Part shown: in pieces, positions 1 to 6,849 of the stretch
Position numbering within the stretch: the first letter of the stretch is position 1
Layout: every line of letters starts with the position of its first letter
Assembly (NCBI GenBank): GCA_030150045.1
Contig: JASLGM010000007.1
Coordinates: 1 to 15,315, forward strand
Source: Taishania sp.
GTDB lineage: Bacteria; Bacteroidota; Bacteroidia; Flavobacteriales_D; Crocinitomicaceae
Length of the DNA stretch: 15,315 nt
Reading direction: 5' to 3'
Position numbers and translations under genes: made by a program
Notes under the pieces: generated by a model
What the model saw: only the letters and a program-made list of their open reading frames with translations
Database searches by the model: none
What the model was told of the DNA's origin: nothing

Positions 1-49
1 AGACGTTTATTGGTTTCAATTGCTGTTTAACGATTTCCTCTTTTGTTCC

Positions 50-76
50 GTATACTATATATAATATATAGTGTAT
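50..76. repeat. AT-rich palindrome
   Basis: Bases 54-62 (ACTATATAT) and 64-72 (ATATATAGT) are perfect inverted arms around one central base. The dyad extends outward to 50-76 if two G-T wobbles are allowed. It lies just left of the structured element at 98-269. It may be a weak hairpin or simply AT-rich sequence; no function can be assigned. Confidence 0.5.
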
Positions 77-97
77 ATTATTTTGAAATGGAATTTC

Positions 98-269
98 GCG
101 TTAAGGATAGTAGTGGTTAGCTTGCCGATTGCATATGTATACCCTTATTATAAGGTAAAGACATTTTTCGTGTACTATATATATAAGAGGATTATTGGAT
201 TTCGGCAACTAGAAACGGATAGCCTGACCCTTTTTCCCCAAAACGTCTTGGGGAAAAAGGGTAACGCCC
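98..269 (+). ncRNA. Structured RNA-like element, copy 1 (Flavo-1-like?)
   Basis: The element starts GCGTTA and ends TAACGCCC, and GCGTTA/TAACGC form a perfect closing stem. Inside are the conserved junction strings GGATAGTAG and CGGATAGCCTGACC. Two hairpins branch from the junction. One is long, with TTGCCGA (123-129) pairing with TCGGCAA (202-208). The other is CCCTTTTTCCCC pairing with GGGGAAAAAGGG (about 228-261). The same architecture with different stem sequences recurs at 13398-13493, so base pairing rather than primary sequence is conserved. It resembles, from memory, the flavobacterial Flavo-1 RNA family, but this assignment was not verified. Here the first arm is much longer than in the other copy. 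It lies on the same strand as, and upstream of, the MFS gene. Confidence 0.6.
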
Positions 270-300
270 AAGTTTTTATTTTGTATATGAGTAACTTAGC

Positions 301-454
301 AGTTTGAATTCGAGTTTATAGCGGGTTTATACCAATGTTTCGGCTGTTGTTACGTATTTTTGTTGCTGATACTTATATATATGTTAATTAAATAAAACAG
401 GTGTGTCTCTTCGGAGTGCTCTGTGTACTTTTGCAACAAAATCGATAGATAACA
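301..454 (+). other. Upstream leader region of the MFS gene
   Basis: This stretch between the structured element and the MFS start contains no ORF that looks coding. The only recognisable signal is the TACTTTTG box near its end. I see no riboswitch-like conserved core. Confidence 0.4.
426..433 (+). promoter_or_regulatory. -7 promoter box for the MFS gene
   Basis: TACTTTTG matches the Bacteroidota -7 consensus TAnnTTTG and lies 21 nt before the ATG at 455. No clear -33 TTG is seen upstream. Family knowledge supports the consensus; its use here is inferred. Confidence 0.55.
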
Positions 455-1666
455 ATGACTTTTATTCAAAATTACCTTTCCTCTTTTAAAGGATTATCGA
501 AAGAATCGTGGATGCTTTGTTTAGTAATGTTCCTCAATAGAGCTGGAGCGATGGTGCTTCCGTTTCTTGGGATTTACATCAACACTTCACTTGGTTATTC
601 GATTTCTGATGCGGGAATTGTGTTGAGCTGTTATGGTGTTGGGTCAATCGTCGGTTCTACGTTTGGTGGTTGGTTAACAGATAAAATTGGAAATTACTAC
701 GTGCAGGTGGCAAGCTTATTTTTAAGTGTACCTATGTATTTTATTCTTCCGCATTTTAAAACACTTTTAGGTTTGAGCCTTGCGATGTTAGTCTTGAGTT
801 TGATTTCGGAATGTTTACGTCCTGCGAATTCTGTAGCGATATCTAAATTTGCGAAGCCAGAGAATTTAACGCGTGCGTTTTCACTTAATCGTTTAGCCTT
901 GAATTTAGGTTTTTCTGTGGGACCTGCCATTGGTGGTTTTCTATCTGCTATCTCTTTTGATTTACTGTTCTACATTAATGGTATTGCCTGTTTTGTTGCG
1001 GGTGTAACGTTTGTGGCTTTCTTCAGAAAACGCGAGGAACGCAATAAAGAGACGATTACTAAAGCAGAAAAAATTAAATCGCAGAGTCCATATAAAGATA
1101 TGCCGTTTATTTATTTCACTATTATTTGTACTTTATTCTGTGTTTGTTTCTTTCAATTATTGAGTACGCTTCCACTCTATTTAAAGGATGGAAAAGGCTT
1201 GGTGGAAAGCGAAATAGGTTTAATCATGGGGTACAGTGGTCTACTTATTGTTTTACTTGAATTGCCCTTGGTTAAATTAGTAGAAAAGAAAATGTCAATT
1301 GCAAGTATTCTCTTTTACGGTACAATTGTAACAGCATTTTCTTTCTTTATTTATATTTTCAATCCTGTATTGTTGTTTTTATATGTAGCCATAACACTTA
1401 TGAGTATTGGTGAAATGCTGATTCTTCCTTTTATGTCTACAGTTACAGCAATGCGTTCAGATGAAATAAATAAAGGGGCATATATGGGTATGAACGGCTT
1501 GGCTCCAGCAATTTCGTTAGTAATTAGTCCTGTGCTTGGTACTTACATTATTCAATCATCGTCTTATACTGTACTGTGGCTTGGGACCTTTATTTTACTG
1601 ATTTTAACGGCAATTGGTTTCTATCATTCTACCATTCGATTAATTGGGAAACGAACGGCAAGCTAA
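455..1666 (+). CDS. MFS family efflux transporter (DHA1, MdtH-like)
   Basis: This 403-residue protein has the length and hydrophobic pattern of a 12-helix major facilitator. MFS motif A is visible between helices 2 and 3 as GGWLTDKIG (residues 71-79), with the conserved Asp76 and Gly79. The N-terminal NRAGAMVLPFLGIYI segment and the RPANSVA segment after helix 4 resemble drug:H+ antiporters of the MdtH type. A charged central loop (around residues 190-215, rich in Lys and Glu) separates the two six-helix halves. It would sit in the inner membrane and export a small molecule by proton antiport; the substrate cannot be read from sequence. The ATG at 455 follows a TAnnTTTG promoter and gives a normal N-terminus. 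It is followed after 70 nt by a gene on the same strand. Confidence 0.85.
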   Translation: MTFIQNYLSSFKGLSKESWMLCLVMFLNRAGAMVLPFLGIYINTSLGYSISDAGIVLSCYGVGSIVGSTFGGWLTDKIGNYYVQVASLFLSVPMYFILPHFKTLLGLSLAMLVLSLISECLRPANSVAISKFAKPENLTRAFSLNRLALNLGFSVGPAIGGFLSAISFDLLFYINGIACFVAGVTFVAFFRKREERNKETITKAEKIKSQSPYKDMPFIYFTIICTLFCVCFFQLLSTLPLYLKDGKGLVESEIGLIMGYSGLLIVLLELPLVKLVEKKMSIASILFYGTIVTAFSFFIYIFNPVLLFLYVAITLMSIGEMLILPFMSTVTAMRSDEINKGAYMGMNGLAPAISLVISPVLGTYIIQSSSYTVLWLGTFILLILTAIGFYHSTIRLIGKRTAS

Positions 1667-1670
1667 GGTT

Positions 1671-1717
1671 TTACTAATTATTGCTAAAACATACTTACGC
1701 ACTATTTTTATTAGTAA
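1671..1717 (+). repeat. Inverted repeat after the MFS gene
   Basis: TTACTAAT (1671-1678) and ATTAGTAA (1710-1717) are perfect inverted arms separated by 31 nt, directly after the MFS stop. It could form a weak hairpin in the read-through transcript towards the next gene. It has no U-tract, so it is not a convincing terminator. Confidence 0.35.
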
Positions 1718-1736
1718 CTTGTTGAAAATTTGATTC

Positions 1737-2069
1737 ATGAAAACGTTATCGCAGGTTGTAAATATTTTAGTAAAAAGAGGTTACTCAAAAGATTTTCAAG
1801 TTAAAGAAGATACTTTAGTTGCCACAGATGGTTTCTGTTTGGAATGTCAAGCATTTAACATTGATAAAACATATCGTTTTGAGGGGATGTCGGATCCAGG
1901 TGACAATGCAATCGTCTATGCGATTTCTTCCATAGATGGTGAACCTTTAGGTTTGTTCATTGATGCTTATGGTGTTTATGCACAGGACATTTCAGATCGT
2001 TTGAAATTCAAATTTACAGAAGCTGATAAAATGGCGAATCGTGGTTTTGAAGACGAGGAAGAACTTTAA
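1737..2069 (+). CDS. Small conserved Bacteroidota protein of unknown function
   Basis: The 110-residue product is acidic and soluble, with no signal peptide. It has an N-terminal helix (MKTLSQVVNILVKRGYSKDF), a beta-rich middle with YRFEGMSDPGDNAIVYAIS (about residues 46-64), and an acidic C-terminus (EDEEEL). The RFEGMSDPxD block recalls a family widespread in Bacteroidota that databases often label 'phosphoribosylpyrophosphate synthetase'. The protein is about a third of the size of true PRPP synthetase and shows no PRPP-binding loop, so that label should not be trusted. Start ATG 1737 is the first in-frame methionine. Its position 70 nt after the MFS stop allows cotranscription, but no functional link is evident. 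Confidence 0.75.
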   Translation: MKTLSQVVNILVKRGYSKDFQVKEDTLVATDGFCLECQAFNIDKTYRFEGMSDPGDNAIVYAISSIDGEPLGLFIDAYGVYAQDISDRLKFKFTEADKMANRGFEDEEEL

Positions 2070-2190
2070 CCTAGCTATTTTAAGTTGTAATCACCTCTAT
2101 TCTAACGATGTACTTTATATTGTAATCTTTCTCACATAGGTTCAAAACAGAATAAGTTTTTTGTTCAATTAGATAAATTAGAGATAATTG

Positions 2191-2200
2191 TTGTACTTTG
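2191..2200 (+). promoter_or_regulatory. -7 promoter box for the esterase gene
   Basis: TTGTACTTTG, 19 nt before the ATG at 2220, resembles the flavobacterial -7 box, with a one-base shorter spacing inside TAnnTTTG. No convincing -33 element was found. Confidence 0.45.
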
Positions 2201-2219
2201 TAGGTTAAATTATTGACTT

Positions 2220-3917
2220 ATGAAGCTATCACTACTAATTTTAGGTATGTTGTTTTCTTTTTTCACAAGCCTTGCTCAAATGGATGCTTTGCGCTATAGG
2301 GAACAACGATTCACCAGCATTTCTCAACAAACAAACGTCTCTTACGGATCTGCTCCGCAATGGATTTTCCCTTATTTCAATACTGATTTAAAACTAAATG
2401 TATACCAACCAATTGGTGATACATTATCGAAACGTCCTTTGATTATTTTCGCTCATTCAGGTGGGTTTATAAACGGCTCCAAAGAAGTGGATGATATGGT
2501 AGCTCTTTGTGATTCTTTCGCAAAAAAAGGATATGTTACTGCTACCATCGATTATAGAAAAGGATTTAATCCGCTAGACGCTGCTTCTGCCGAACGTGCT
2601 GTTTATAGAGGCGTACAAGATGGAAAAGCGGCTGTACGTTACTTCAAAGAAAAAGCGGTGGAATACAAAATTGACACCAACTATATTTACTTTGGAGGAA
2701 TGAGTGCAGGTGGTTACATTGCTTTACACGTCGCGTATATGGACCGAGAGAGTGACCGTCCTACAAGTACATACGGTGGTGGAACAGTCAACAATCTTGG
2801 ATGTTTGGATTGTGCTGGTAACACATTTCATCACACCTCAAAAGTGCGTGCGATCCTTGATTATTGGGGGGCTTTACAAGACACAACTATGATCCGTGAA
2901 AATGCAATTCCTACTTTGGTAATGCACGGTTTGAATGATGGAGTTGTTCCTTACAATTTCGGTCACCCATTTAACTTAGGGACATTACCAAAAACGATGG
3001 GTGGAGGTCCAATCTTTCAACGATTACAAAACCTGGGTATTTACAGTGAGCATTATACCTCCACAAGTAGCTTACACATGTTAGACGGAAGTGATAACGG
3101 AACCTTTCCTTCTTCTGGTCCTAATGCTTTTTGGAGAGATACCTTATTGCCAAAGACAACCGAATTTCTTGTAAAAAACATGAAGCCAATTGTAGTCACC
3201 AACCCAAATCAGCAACTTTTTGCTTGCGTGGGTGAACGTGTACCATTTACAATTATCAAAGAAGAAGCAAACAACAAAGTCAATTGGTTCTATCCTCACA
3301 CACAAATACTTACTGTAAACAACGCTCAATCAGACACTTTAAAAATTGCTTACAGTTCAGCAGGAACTTACACCATTATGGCATTGGCATTTAATTCAGT
3401 TAATTGCGCGAGTGACACCCTTTATTATCAGTTAACGATTGAAGAAGCTCCCTTAATCGAAGTTTCACATAGCTATTCCAATATAAATGAATATACTTTT
3501 CAAACTAACCCTTTAACAGAAGTACAATGGTTTGTAAATAATATCGATTATGGAAGATCTGAACAATTGATTTACCCAACTGCCAACGAAGAAGAAATTG
3601 AGGTATCTTGGTTATCGTCGAGTACTAACCAAGCATGTCAAAGGACGAATAGCATTCGATTAACACACAACCCATTAAAATCATTGTCTTTGTCTGAAAA
3701 CGGATGGTCAGTAACTCCTAATCCTTTCTCTGAGAAAATAATGATTAGAAGCGAGGTTCCTGCAAGCGTAACTGTTTACGATATACACGGAAAAAAGTTA
3801 GAACAACTGAACATAGAAAAGGAAATACATCTCCAAACAACAAACTGGAAAGCTGGTATTTATCTTATCCAATTAAAAACAGATAGCCAACAAGAAATCA
3901 TACGAATGGTTAAATAA
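2220..3917 (+). CDS. Secreted alpha/beta-hydrolase (esterase) with T9SS sorting domain
   Basis: The 565-residue protein begins with a Sec signal peptide (MKLSLLILGMLFSFFTSLAQ). An alpha/beta-hydrolase domain follows at about 45-320: HSGG (79-82) as the oxyanion-hole strand, the nucleophile elbow GMSAG with Ser162, an acid candidate Asp240 in HGLNDGVVPY, and His286 in SLHMLDG. This order fits an esterase/lipase of the acetylesterase or feruloyl-esterase-like group. Residues about 325-485 are beta-rich and look Ig/PKD-like. The last 75 residues form a type A T9SS sorting domain: NPFSEKI, then VTVYDIHGKKLEQL, then GIYLIQLKTDSQQEIIRMVK. The enzyme should therefore be exported across the outer membrane by T9SS and released or attached to the surface. 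The natural ester substrate is unknown. Four Cys occur in the loop near 195-198 and in the beta-rich region, plausible disulfides. Confidence 0.85.
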   Translation: MKLSLLILGMLFSFFTSLAQMDALRYREQRFTSISQQTNVSYGSAPQWIFPYFNTDLKLNVYQPIGDTLSKRPLIIFAHSGGFINGSKEVDDMVALCDSFAKKGYVTATIDYRKGFNPLDAASAERAVYRGVQDGKAAVRYFKEKAVEYKIDTNYIYFGGMSAGGYIALHVAYMDRESDRPTSTYGGGTVNNLGCLDCAGNTFHHTSKVRAILDYWGALQDTTMIRENAIPTLVMHGLNDGVVPYNFGHPFNLGTLPKTMGGGPIFQRLQNLGIYSEHYTSTSSLHMLDGSDNGTFPSSGPNAFWRDTLLPKTTEFLVKNMKPIVVTNPNQQLFACVGERVPFTIIKEEANNKVNWFYPHTQILTVNNAQSDTLKIAYSSAGTYTIMALAFNSVNCASDTLYYQLTIEEAPLIEVSHSYSNINEYTFQTNPLTEVQWFVNNIDYGRSEQLIYPTANEEEIEVSWLSSSTNQACQRTNSIRLTHNPLKSLSLSENGWSVTPNPFSEKIMIRSEVPASVTVYDIHGKKLEQLNIEKEIHLQTTNWKAGIYLIQLKTDSQQEIIRMVK

Positions 3918-3923
3918 TACTAC

Positions 3924-3953
3924 AAAGGTCGTCAAACAATGACGGCCTTTTTT
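3924..3953. terminator. Terminator between convergent genes
   Basis: AAAGGTCGTCA (3924-3934) pairs with TGACGGCCTTT (3940-3950), with one G-T pair, and is followed by T residues. It sits between the esterase stop and the converging HxlR gene and could end both transcripts. Confidence 0.8.
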
Positions 3954-3959
3954 AATGCT

Positions 3960-4319
3960 CTATTTTCCATAAATCGATTTCTTATAAGCGATCCCCCAAT
4001 TGGCCAATTCATCTAAAATAGGTCGTAACGTTTTCCCGTATTCCGTAATCTCGTATTCAACTGTTACTGGCTTTGTATCTAAAACCGTTCGTTTAATCAA
4101 ATGATTCATCTCCAAATCTTGCAATTCTTTTGACAACATTTTTGAGCCAATTCCATCCACTTCACGCAGTAATTCCATAAAACGGAGTTTCTGTCCAAAA
4201 ATTAATGTTCCTAAAATATGGAATTTCCATTTCCCTGAAAGAATTTCCATACTCTCCTTAATCGCTGCTATTTTCGAAACACAGACATTCGTTCCATTCA
4301 ATATCGGTTCTTTTTTCAT
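3960..4319 (-). CDS. HxlR family winged-helix transcriptional regulator
   Basis: The 119-residue protein fits the HxlR/MarR-like winged-helix family, which runs about 100-130 residues. Diagnostic parts are the GKWKFHIL segment (29-36), the recognition-helix region RFMELLREVDGIG and MLSKELQDLE (46-70), and the wing and following helix VEYEITEYGKTL (87-98). An N-terminal Cys13 lies where redox- or electrophile-sensing HxlR members (YodB, HypR type) carry their reactive cysteine, so thiol sensing is possible but inferred. It is transcribed away from a DoxX-like gene, a common arrangement in which the regulator controls its neighbour. Start ATG 4319 is preceded by a TAATTTTG box 17 nt upstream, and a palindrome in the shared intergenic region is a likely operator. 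Confidence 0.88.
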   Translation of the reverse strand: MKKEPILNGTNVCVSKIAAIKESMEILSGKWKFHILGTLIFGQKLRFMELLREVDGIGSKMLSKELQDLEMNHLIKRTVLDTKPVTVEYEITEYGKTLRPILDELANWGIAYKKSIYGK

Positions 4320-4335
4320 TGCTCAAATTTCCATA

Positions 4336-4343
4336 CAAAATTA
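4336..4343 (-). promoter_or_regulatory. -7 promoter box for the HxlR gene
   Basis: On the minus strand this reads TAATTTTG, an exact TAnnTTTG match, 16 nt from the start codon at 4319. Confidence 0.55.
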
Positions 4344-4367
4344 ATGATTATCAACACACTTCCCTAC

Positions 4368-4393
4368 AGGAAACTAGTTTCTTAAAGGAAAGT
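4368..4393. promoter_or_regulatory. Candidate HxlR operator
   Basis: GAAACTAGTTTC (4370-4381) is a perfect 12-bp palindrome. In addition AGGAAACT (4368-4375) and AGGAAAGT (4386-4393) are near-direct repeats 18 bp apart. The cluster lies upstream of the -7 boxes of both divergent genes (4336-4343 and 4421-4428), where a dimeric regulator could control both. Binding is inferred. Confidence 0.5.
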
Positions 4394-4420
4394 CATATCT
4401 AAAGTAAACTGATTTGCATG

Positions 4421-4428
4421 TACCTTTG
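4421..4428 (+). promoter_or_regulatory. -7 promoter box for the DoxX-like gene
   Basis: TACCTTTG is an exact TAnnTTTG match, 20 nt before the ATG at 4449. Confidence 0.6.
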
Positions 4429-4448
4429 CGCTCTAAAAAAAAATAAAA

Positions 4449-4811
4449 ATGAAAAAACAAACAATTATCTATTGGATTTCAACTGGTTTATTTACCGCTT
4501 TTTCGCTTTTCAGTGCTTACATGTACTTAACCGCACCAGAAATGAAAGCAGCCTTTGAAGGATTAGGTTTTACACAAGATTATTTCCGTTATGAATTAGC
4601 TACAGCAAAGATTCTTGGAGCATTAGTTTTGATCCTTCCTATGGTTCCAAAATCTCTTAAATCGTTTGCTTATGCAGGCTTTGCAATCAATATAGCATCT
4701 GCAATTATCGCACACGTTTCCATGGCATATCACTCATACGAATTGATTATTTTTGCCGTTATTACCTTGGCTACATCATATATTACTTTCTTGAAAAAAC
4801 AAGAAAACTAA
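4449..4811 (+). CDS. DoxX-like family membrane protein
   Basis: The 120-residue protein has about four hydrophobic helices (about 6-28, 47-65, 70-90 and 95-114). Between helices 1 and 2 it carries the typical FEGLGFTQDYFRYELATAKILGA arrangement, including a Gly-Phe pair and an ELATAKILGALVL helix seen in DoxX-like small membrane proteins. These sit in the inner membrane; several are induced by thiol or electrophile stress, but a specific activity is not established. It is divergent from an HxlR regulator, and the pair probably forms a self-contained response unit. Start ATG 4449 lies just after a good -7 box and an A-rich leader. Confidence 0.8.
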   Translation: MKKQTIIYWISTGLFTAFSLFSAYMYLTAPEMKAAFEGLGFTQDYFRYELATAKILGALVLILPMVPKSLKSFAYAGFAINIASAIIAHVSMAYHSYELIIFAVITLATSYITFLKKQEN

Positions 4812-4820
4812 AACCATAAA

Positions 4821-4859
4821 CGCCCCAAAAGTCAAAGATTATTTTTGGTTTTAGGGGCG
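4821..4859 (+). terminator. Terminator of the DoxX-like gene
   Basis: CGCCCC plus AAAA pairs with TTTT-A-GGGGCG around an 18-nt loop, followed by ATTATTTTT. It ends the DoxX-like transcript. It also overlaps the apparent N-terminal extension of the next reading frame, arguing that the next gene starts later. Confidence 0.75.
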
Positions 4860-4903
4860 ATTATTTTTGAGAGAATCGGTATAGAACCAATCAAGAAAAA
4901 AAC

Positions 4904-4911
4904 TACATTTG
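4904..4911 (+). promoter_or_regulatory. -7 promoter box for the DUF1569 gene
   Basis: TACATTTG matches TAnnTTTG and lies 17 nt before the GTG at 4929. This supports both an independent transcript and the GTG start. Confidence 0.5.
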
Positions 4912-4928
4912 CTAAAAAAATAAGACAC

Positions 4929-5381
4929 GTGAAAAATATTTTTGAGAAAGCAGTAACAGAAGAGTTGATCGAACGATTGAATAAAATCACTCCAGAAACC
5001 AAACCGCTTTGGGGCAAAATGGACGCCGCACAAATGGCTGCACATTGTTGTGTTACTTACGAAATGGTATATGACAACAAACATCCTCAACCTAATGGCT
5101 TTACGAAAATGCTCTTAAAAATGTTGGTGAAAAACATGGTTGTAAACGAAAAACCATATAAGAAAAATGGTCATACAGCCAAAGAATTCATCATGAACAG
5201 TGAGAAAAACCTTGATGTAGAGCGCACTCGATTGATTCAATATTTACAAATGTCTTTAGAAAATGGAACCGTATTTTTTGAAGGAAAAGAGTCACACTCC
5301 TTTGGGAAATTGACCGCCAAAGAATGGAACAATATGTTTTACAAACACTTAGATCACCATTTGACACAATTCGGCGTGTAA
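4929..5381 (+). CDS. DUF1569 (DinB-like) domain protein
   Basis: Starting at GTG 4929 the protein has 150 residues, the usual size of DUF1569 proteins. It begins (M)KNIFEKAVTEELIERLNKI, and TPETKPLWGKMDAAQMAAHC follows directly. A possible metal triad of the DinB/YfiT four-helix fold is visible: His39 and the C-terminal HxxxH pair His140/His144 in KHLDHHLTQF. The enzymatic role is unknown; relatives include thiol transferases and uncharacterised proteins. The frame stays open upstream to a TTG at 4845, but that stretch contains the previous gene's terminator and the promoter box, so the longer start is rejected. It lies just downstream of the HxlR/DoxX pair. Confidence 0.78.
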   Translation: MKNIFEKAVTEELIERLNKITPETKPLWGKMDAAQMAAHCCVTYEMVYDNKHPQPNGFTKMLLKMLVKNMVVNEKPYKKNGHTAKEFIMNSEKNLDVERTRLIQYLQMSLENGTVFFEGKESHSFGKLTAKEWNNMFYKHLDHHLTQFGV

Positions 5382-5414
5382 AAACAATTCACATTTCTTG
5401 ATATTAATAAAATT

Positions 5415-5437
5415 CGGCCACAATTGTGGTCGTTTTT
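5415..5437 (+). terminator. Terminator of the DUF1569 gene
   Basis: CGGCCAC and GTGGTCG pair around AATT (5415-5432) and are followed by TTTTTG. It stands 33 nt after the stop codon. Confidence 0.8.
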
Positions 5438-5439
5438 GT

Positions 5440-5586
5440 TGGCTGCCATTTCTGTCTACAAGCTAAAGTGCCATTGCCTTATCTCTACCTTGCAATCCAG
5501 CACGGTTGCGCTTCCTTCGGTCGCAAACCTTACTGGGCAAGTGAAAGAAAGTCATCTGTCAGCTATCGCTTTTCACCAGGGCAGAA
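5440..5586 (+). ncRNA. Dispersed structured repeat, copy A
   Basis: This is the most diverged of three related elements. Shared blocks, in order, are GGCTGCCATTT with GTCTAC, the central CTTCCTTCGGTCGC, AGCTATCGC, and the final CCAGGGCAGA. The central hairpin at 5504-5529 pairs TTGCG with CGCAA around the conserved loop. It begins right after the terminator of the DUF1569 gene and ends 84 nt before the GNAT gene. No protein is encoded. Whether it works as RNA or is a mobile foldback-like DNA repeat is not known. Confidence 0.6.
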
Positions 5587-5645
5587 AATCCGAATATCAC
5601 CAACATACTTCCCTCAATTCCCATTTTCTTTTCAAAAATACTCCG

Positions 5646-5652
5646 TATTTTG
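5646..5652 (+). promoter_or_regulatory. -7 promoter box for the GNAT gene
   Basis: TATTTTG, 18 nt before the ATG at 5671, is a near match to the -7 consensus with one base fewer. Confidence 0.4.
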
Positions 5653-5670
5653 TAACAAAACATTTACTCT

Positions 5671-6342
5671 ATGTTCAAAAAGCTTGACAATCCTGTTTGG
5701 AACGCACTTCATGAAGTTCATCAACCTCTAGCACAAACAATAGACACCACCCTCTTCTACCCTTTTGATCTATGTCCTTTTGGTGCATTTGAAAACGATC
5801 TTCCAGAAATTCAAAATCATTTACAGTCTCCAAAAATGAATTCCTTTTTCATTGTTGGTCCATCTGCAAAAACGATAGATAGCCGTTTAACACTTGTAAA
5901 CCGGTTGGAGTGTCGTCAAATGGTATTGGAAAAAGAAATTGACCTTACTATTACAGAAAATATTGTTCACTTAAATAATCAATTTGAAACCGAATTACTT
6001 GAATTGGTGCAACACGTTCAACCTGGATATTTTTTTGAAAAAACAAGCCAATTAGGAAATTACTATGGAATCTTCAAAGACAAGCAATTAGTTGCCGTAA
6101 CTGGAGAGCGTATGCGAATGAATGCATTTACAGAAATCAGTGCTGTTGTTACGCACCCCAATTACGTTGGTCAAGGATTAGCTAAACAATTAGTAGCACA
6201 TGCCGCAAATACAATCTTAAAACAAAATAAGACTCCTTTTTTACATGTGGCAGCATCAAATGTCAATGCCATCTATCTCTATGAAAAGCTCCAATTCACA
6301 CATCGGAAAAACATCAATTTCTGGCAATACAATCATAAATAA
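5671..6342 (+). CDS. GNAT family N-acetyltransferase
   Basis: The 223-residue protein has a C-terminal GNAT domain of the FR47-like type. The acetyl-CoA binding motif A is seen as ISAVVTHPNYVGQGLAKQLV (156-175), with the pyrophosphate-loop pattern xxGxGLA. The following strand LHVAASNVNAIYLYEKLQF (191-209) is motif B, with the usual Asn and Tyr. The N-terminal 100 residues are less conserved and probably shape the acceptor site. It should transfer an acetyl group from acetyl-CoA to an amine in the cytoplasm; the substrate cannot be predicted. It is a single-gene unit between a terminator-plus-repeat region upstream and a 146-nt gap downstream in which no clear terminator is seen. Confidence 0.85.
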   Translation: MFKKLDNPVWNALHEVHQPLAQTIDTTLFYPFDLCPFGAFENDLPEIQNHLQSPKMNSFFIVGPSAKTIDSRLTLVNRLECRQMVLEKEIDLTITENIVHLNNQFETELLELVQHVQPGYFFEKTSQLGNYYGIFKDKQLVAVTGERMRMNAFTEISAVVTHPNYVGQGLAKQLVAHAANTILKQNKTPFLHVAASNVNAIYLYEKLQFTHRKNINFWQYNHK

Positions 6343-6451
6343 ACACTTCGTATACAAACAATTATTAGAAGCAAAAAAAGCATTTTTCATTAAAGGGATT
6401 TAAACTTAAAAAAAGGATCCACTACTTGTAAAAGAAATTCAATTATTCTCC

Positions 6452-6459
6452 TATCTTCG
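6452..6459 (+). promoter_or_regulatory. Possible -7 box for the small unknown gene
   Basis: TATCTTCG differs from TAnnTTTG at one base and lies 29 nt before the ATG at 6489. A TTG at 6426-6428 could be the -33 element but is a little too far upstream. Confidence 0.4.
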
Positions 6460-6488
6460 CAACCAAAATCACGTAAATTTATACGAAA

Positions 6489-6806
6489 ATGGAAGCAACT
6501 TTTGGGATAATCGAAATAAAAACATTATTACAAAAAATTCAAGTTTACAACAAAAGAGTGGGACAATTTAAATCCTTCACCCTCAGTCCAAATTTTGATT
6601 ATGTGGTTCAATTAACGAACGGAAAAATCACAATAAAATTCAGTGAAATGCAAGCCGATCAAACCAATTCGTTAACGCCACTACAAATTACAAGTATTGG
6701 AACTCGTTTTCAAGCGGATGCAGTAGGTACATCTACCGTAAAAAAAACATCCTCTACTTCCCAAGAAAAAGGTTTCTTAAACACCTTAAAACGCTTGTTC
6801 AGTTAA
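6489..6806 (+). CDS. Hypothetical small cytoplasmic protein
   Basis: I do not recognise this 105-residue protein. It has an N-terminal helix (IIEIKTLLQKIQVYNKRVGQ), a beta-rich middle (FTLSPNFDYVVQLTNGKITI), a Ser/Thr-rich linker (about 80-92) and a short basic amphipathic C-terminal helix (GFLNTLKRLFS). No signal peptide or membrane segment is present. Base usage matches the neighbours and a -7-like box precedes it, so it is probably real. The Ser/Thr linker followed by a short helix might serve as a docking tail, which is inference only. Confidence 0.6.
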   Translation: MEATFGIIEIKTLLQKIQVYNKRVGQFKSFTLSPNFDYVVQLTNGKITIKFSEMQADQTNSLTPLQITSIGTRFQADAVGTSTVKKTSSTSQEKGFLNTLKRLFS

Positions 6807-6849
6807 AAACATTCCATTTATTATCTCACGTTTAAATAAAAGCATTTGT

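Noticed and set aside
1..100. Open minus-strand frame reaching the left edge, ending in a Lys/Glu-rich stretch
   Set aside because: It has no ATG in frame within the window and only a possible TTG near 19; too little sequence to tell a gene start from chance.
71..307. Small plus-strand ORF of 78 codons
   Set aside because: It runs through the structured element at 98-269, whose base pairing explains the conservation; the peptide has no protein-like features.
5424..5731. Two overlapping plus-strand ORFs of 87 and 101 codons
   Set aside because: Both are translations of repeat copy A and run into the GNAT gene in another frame.
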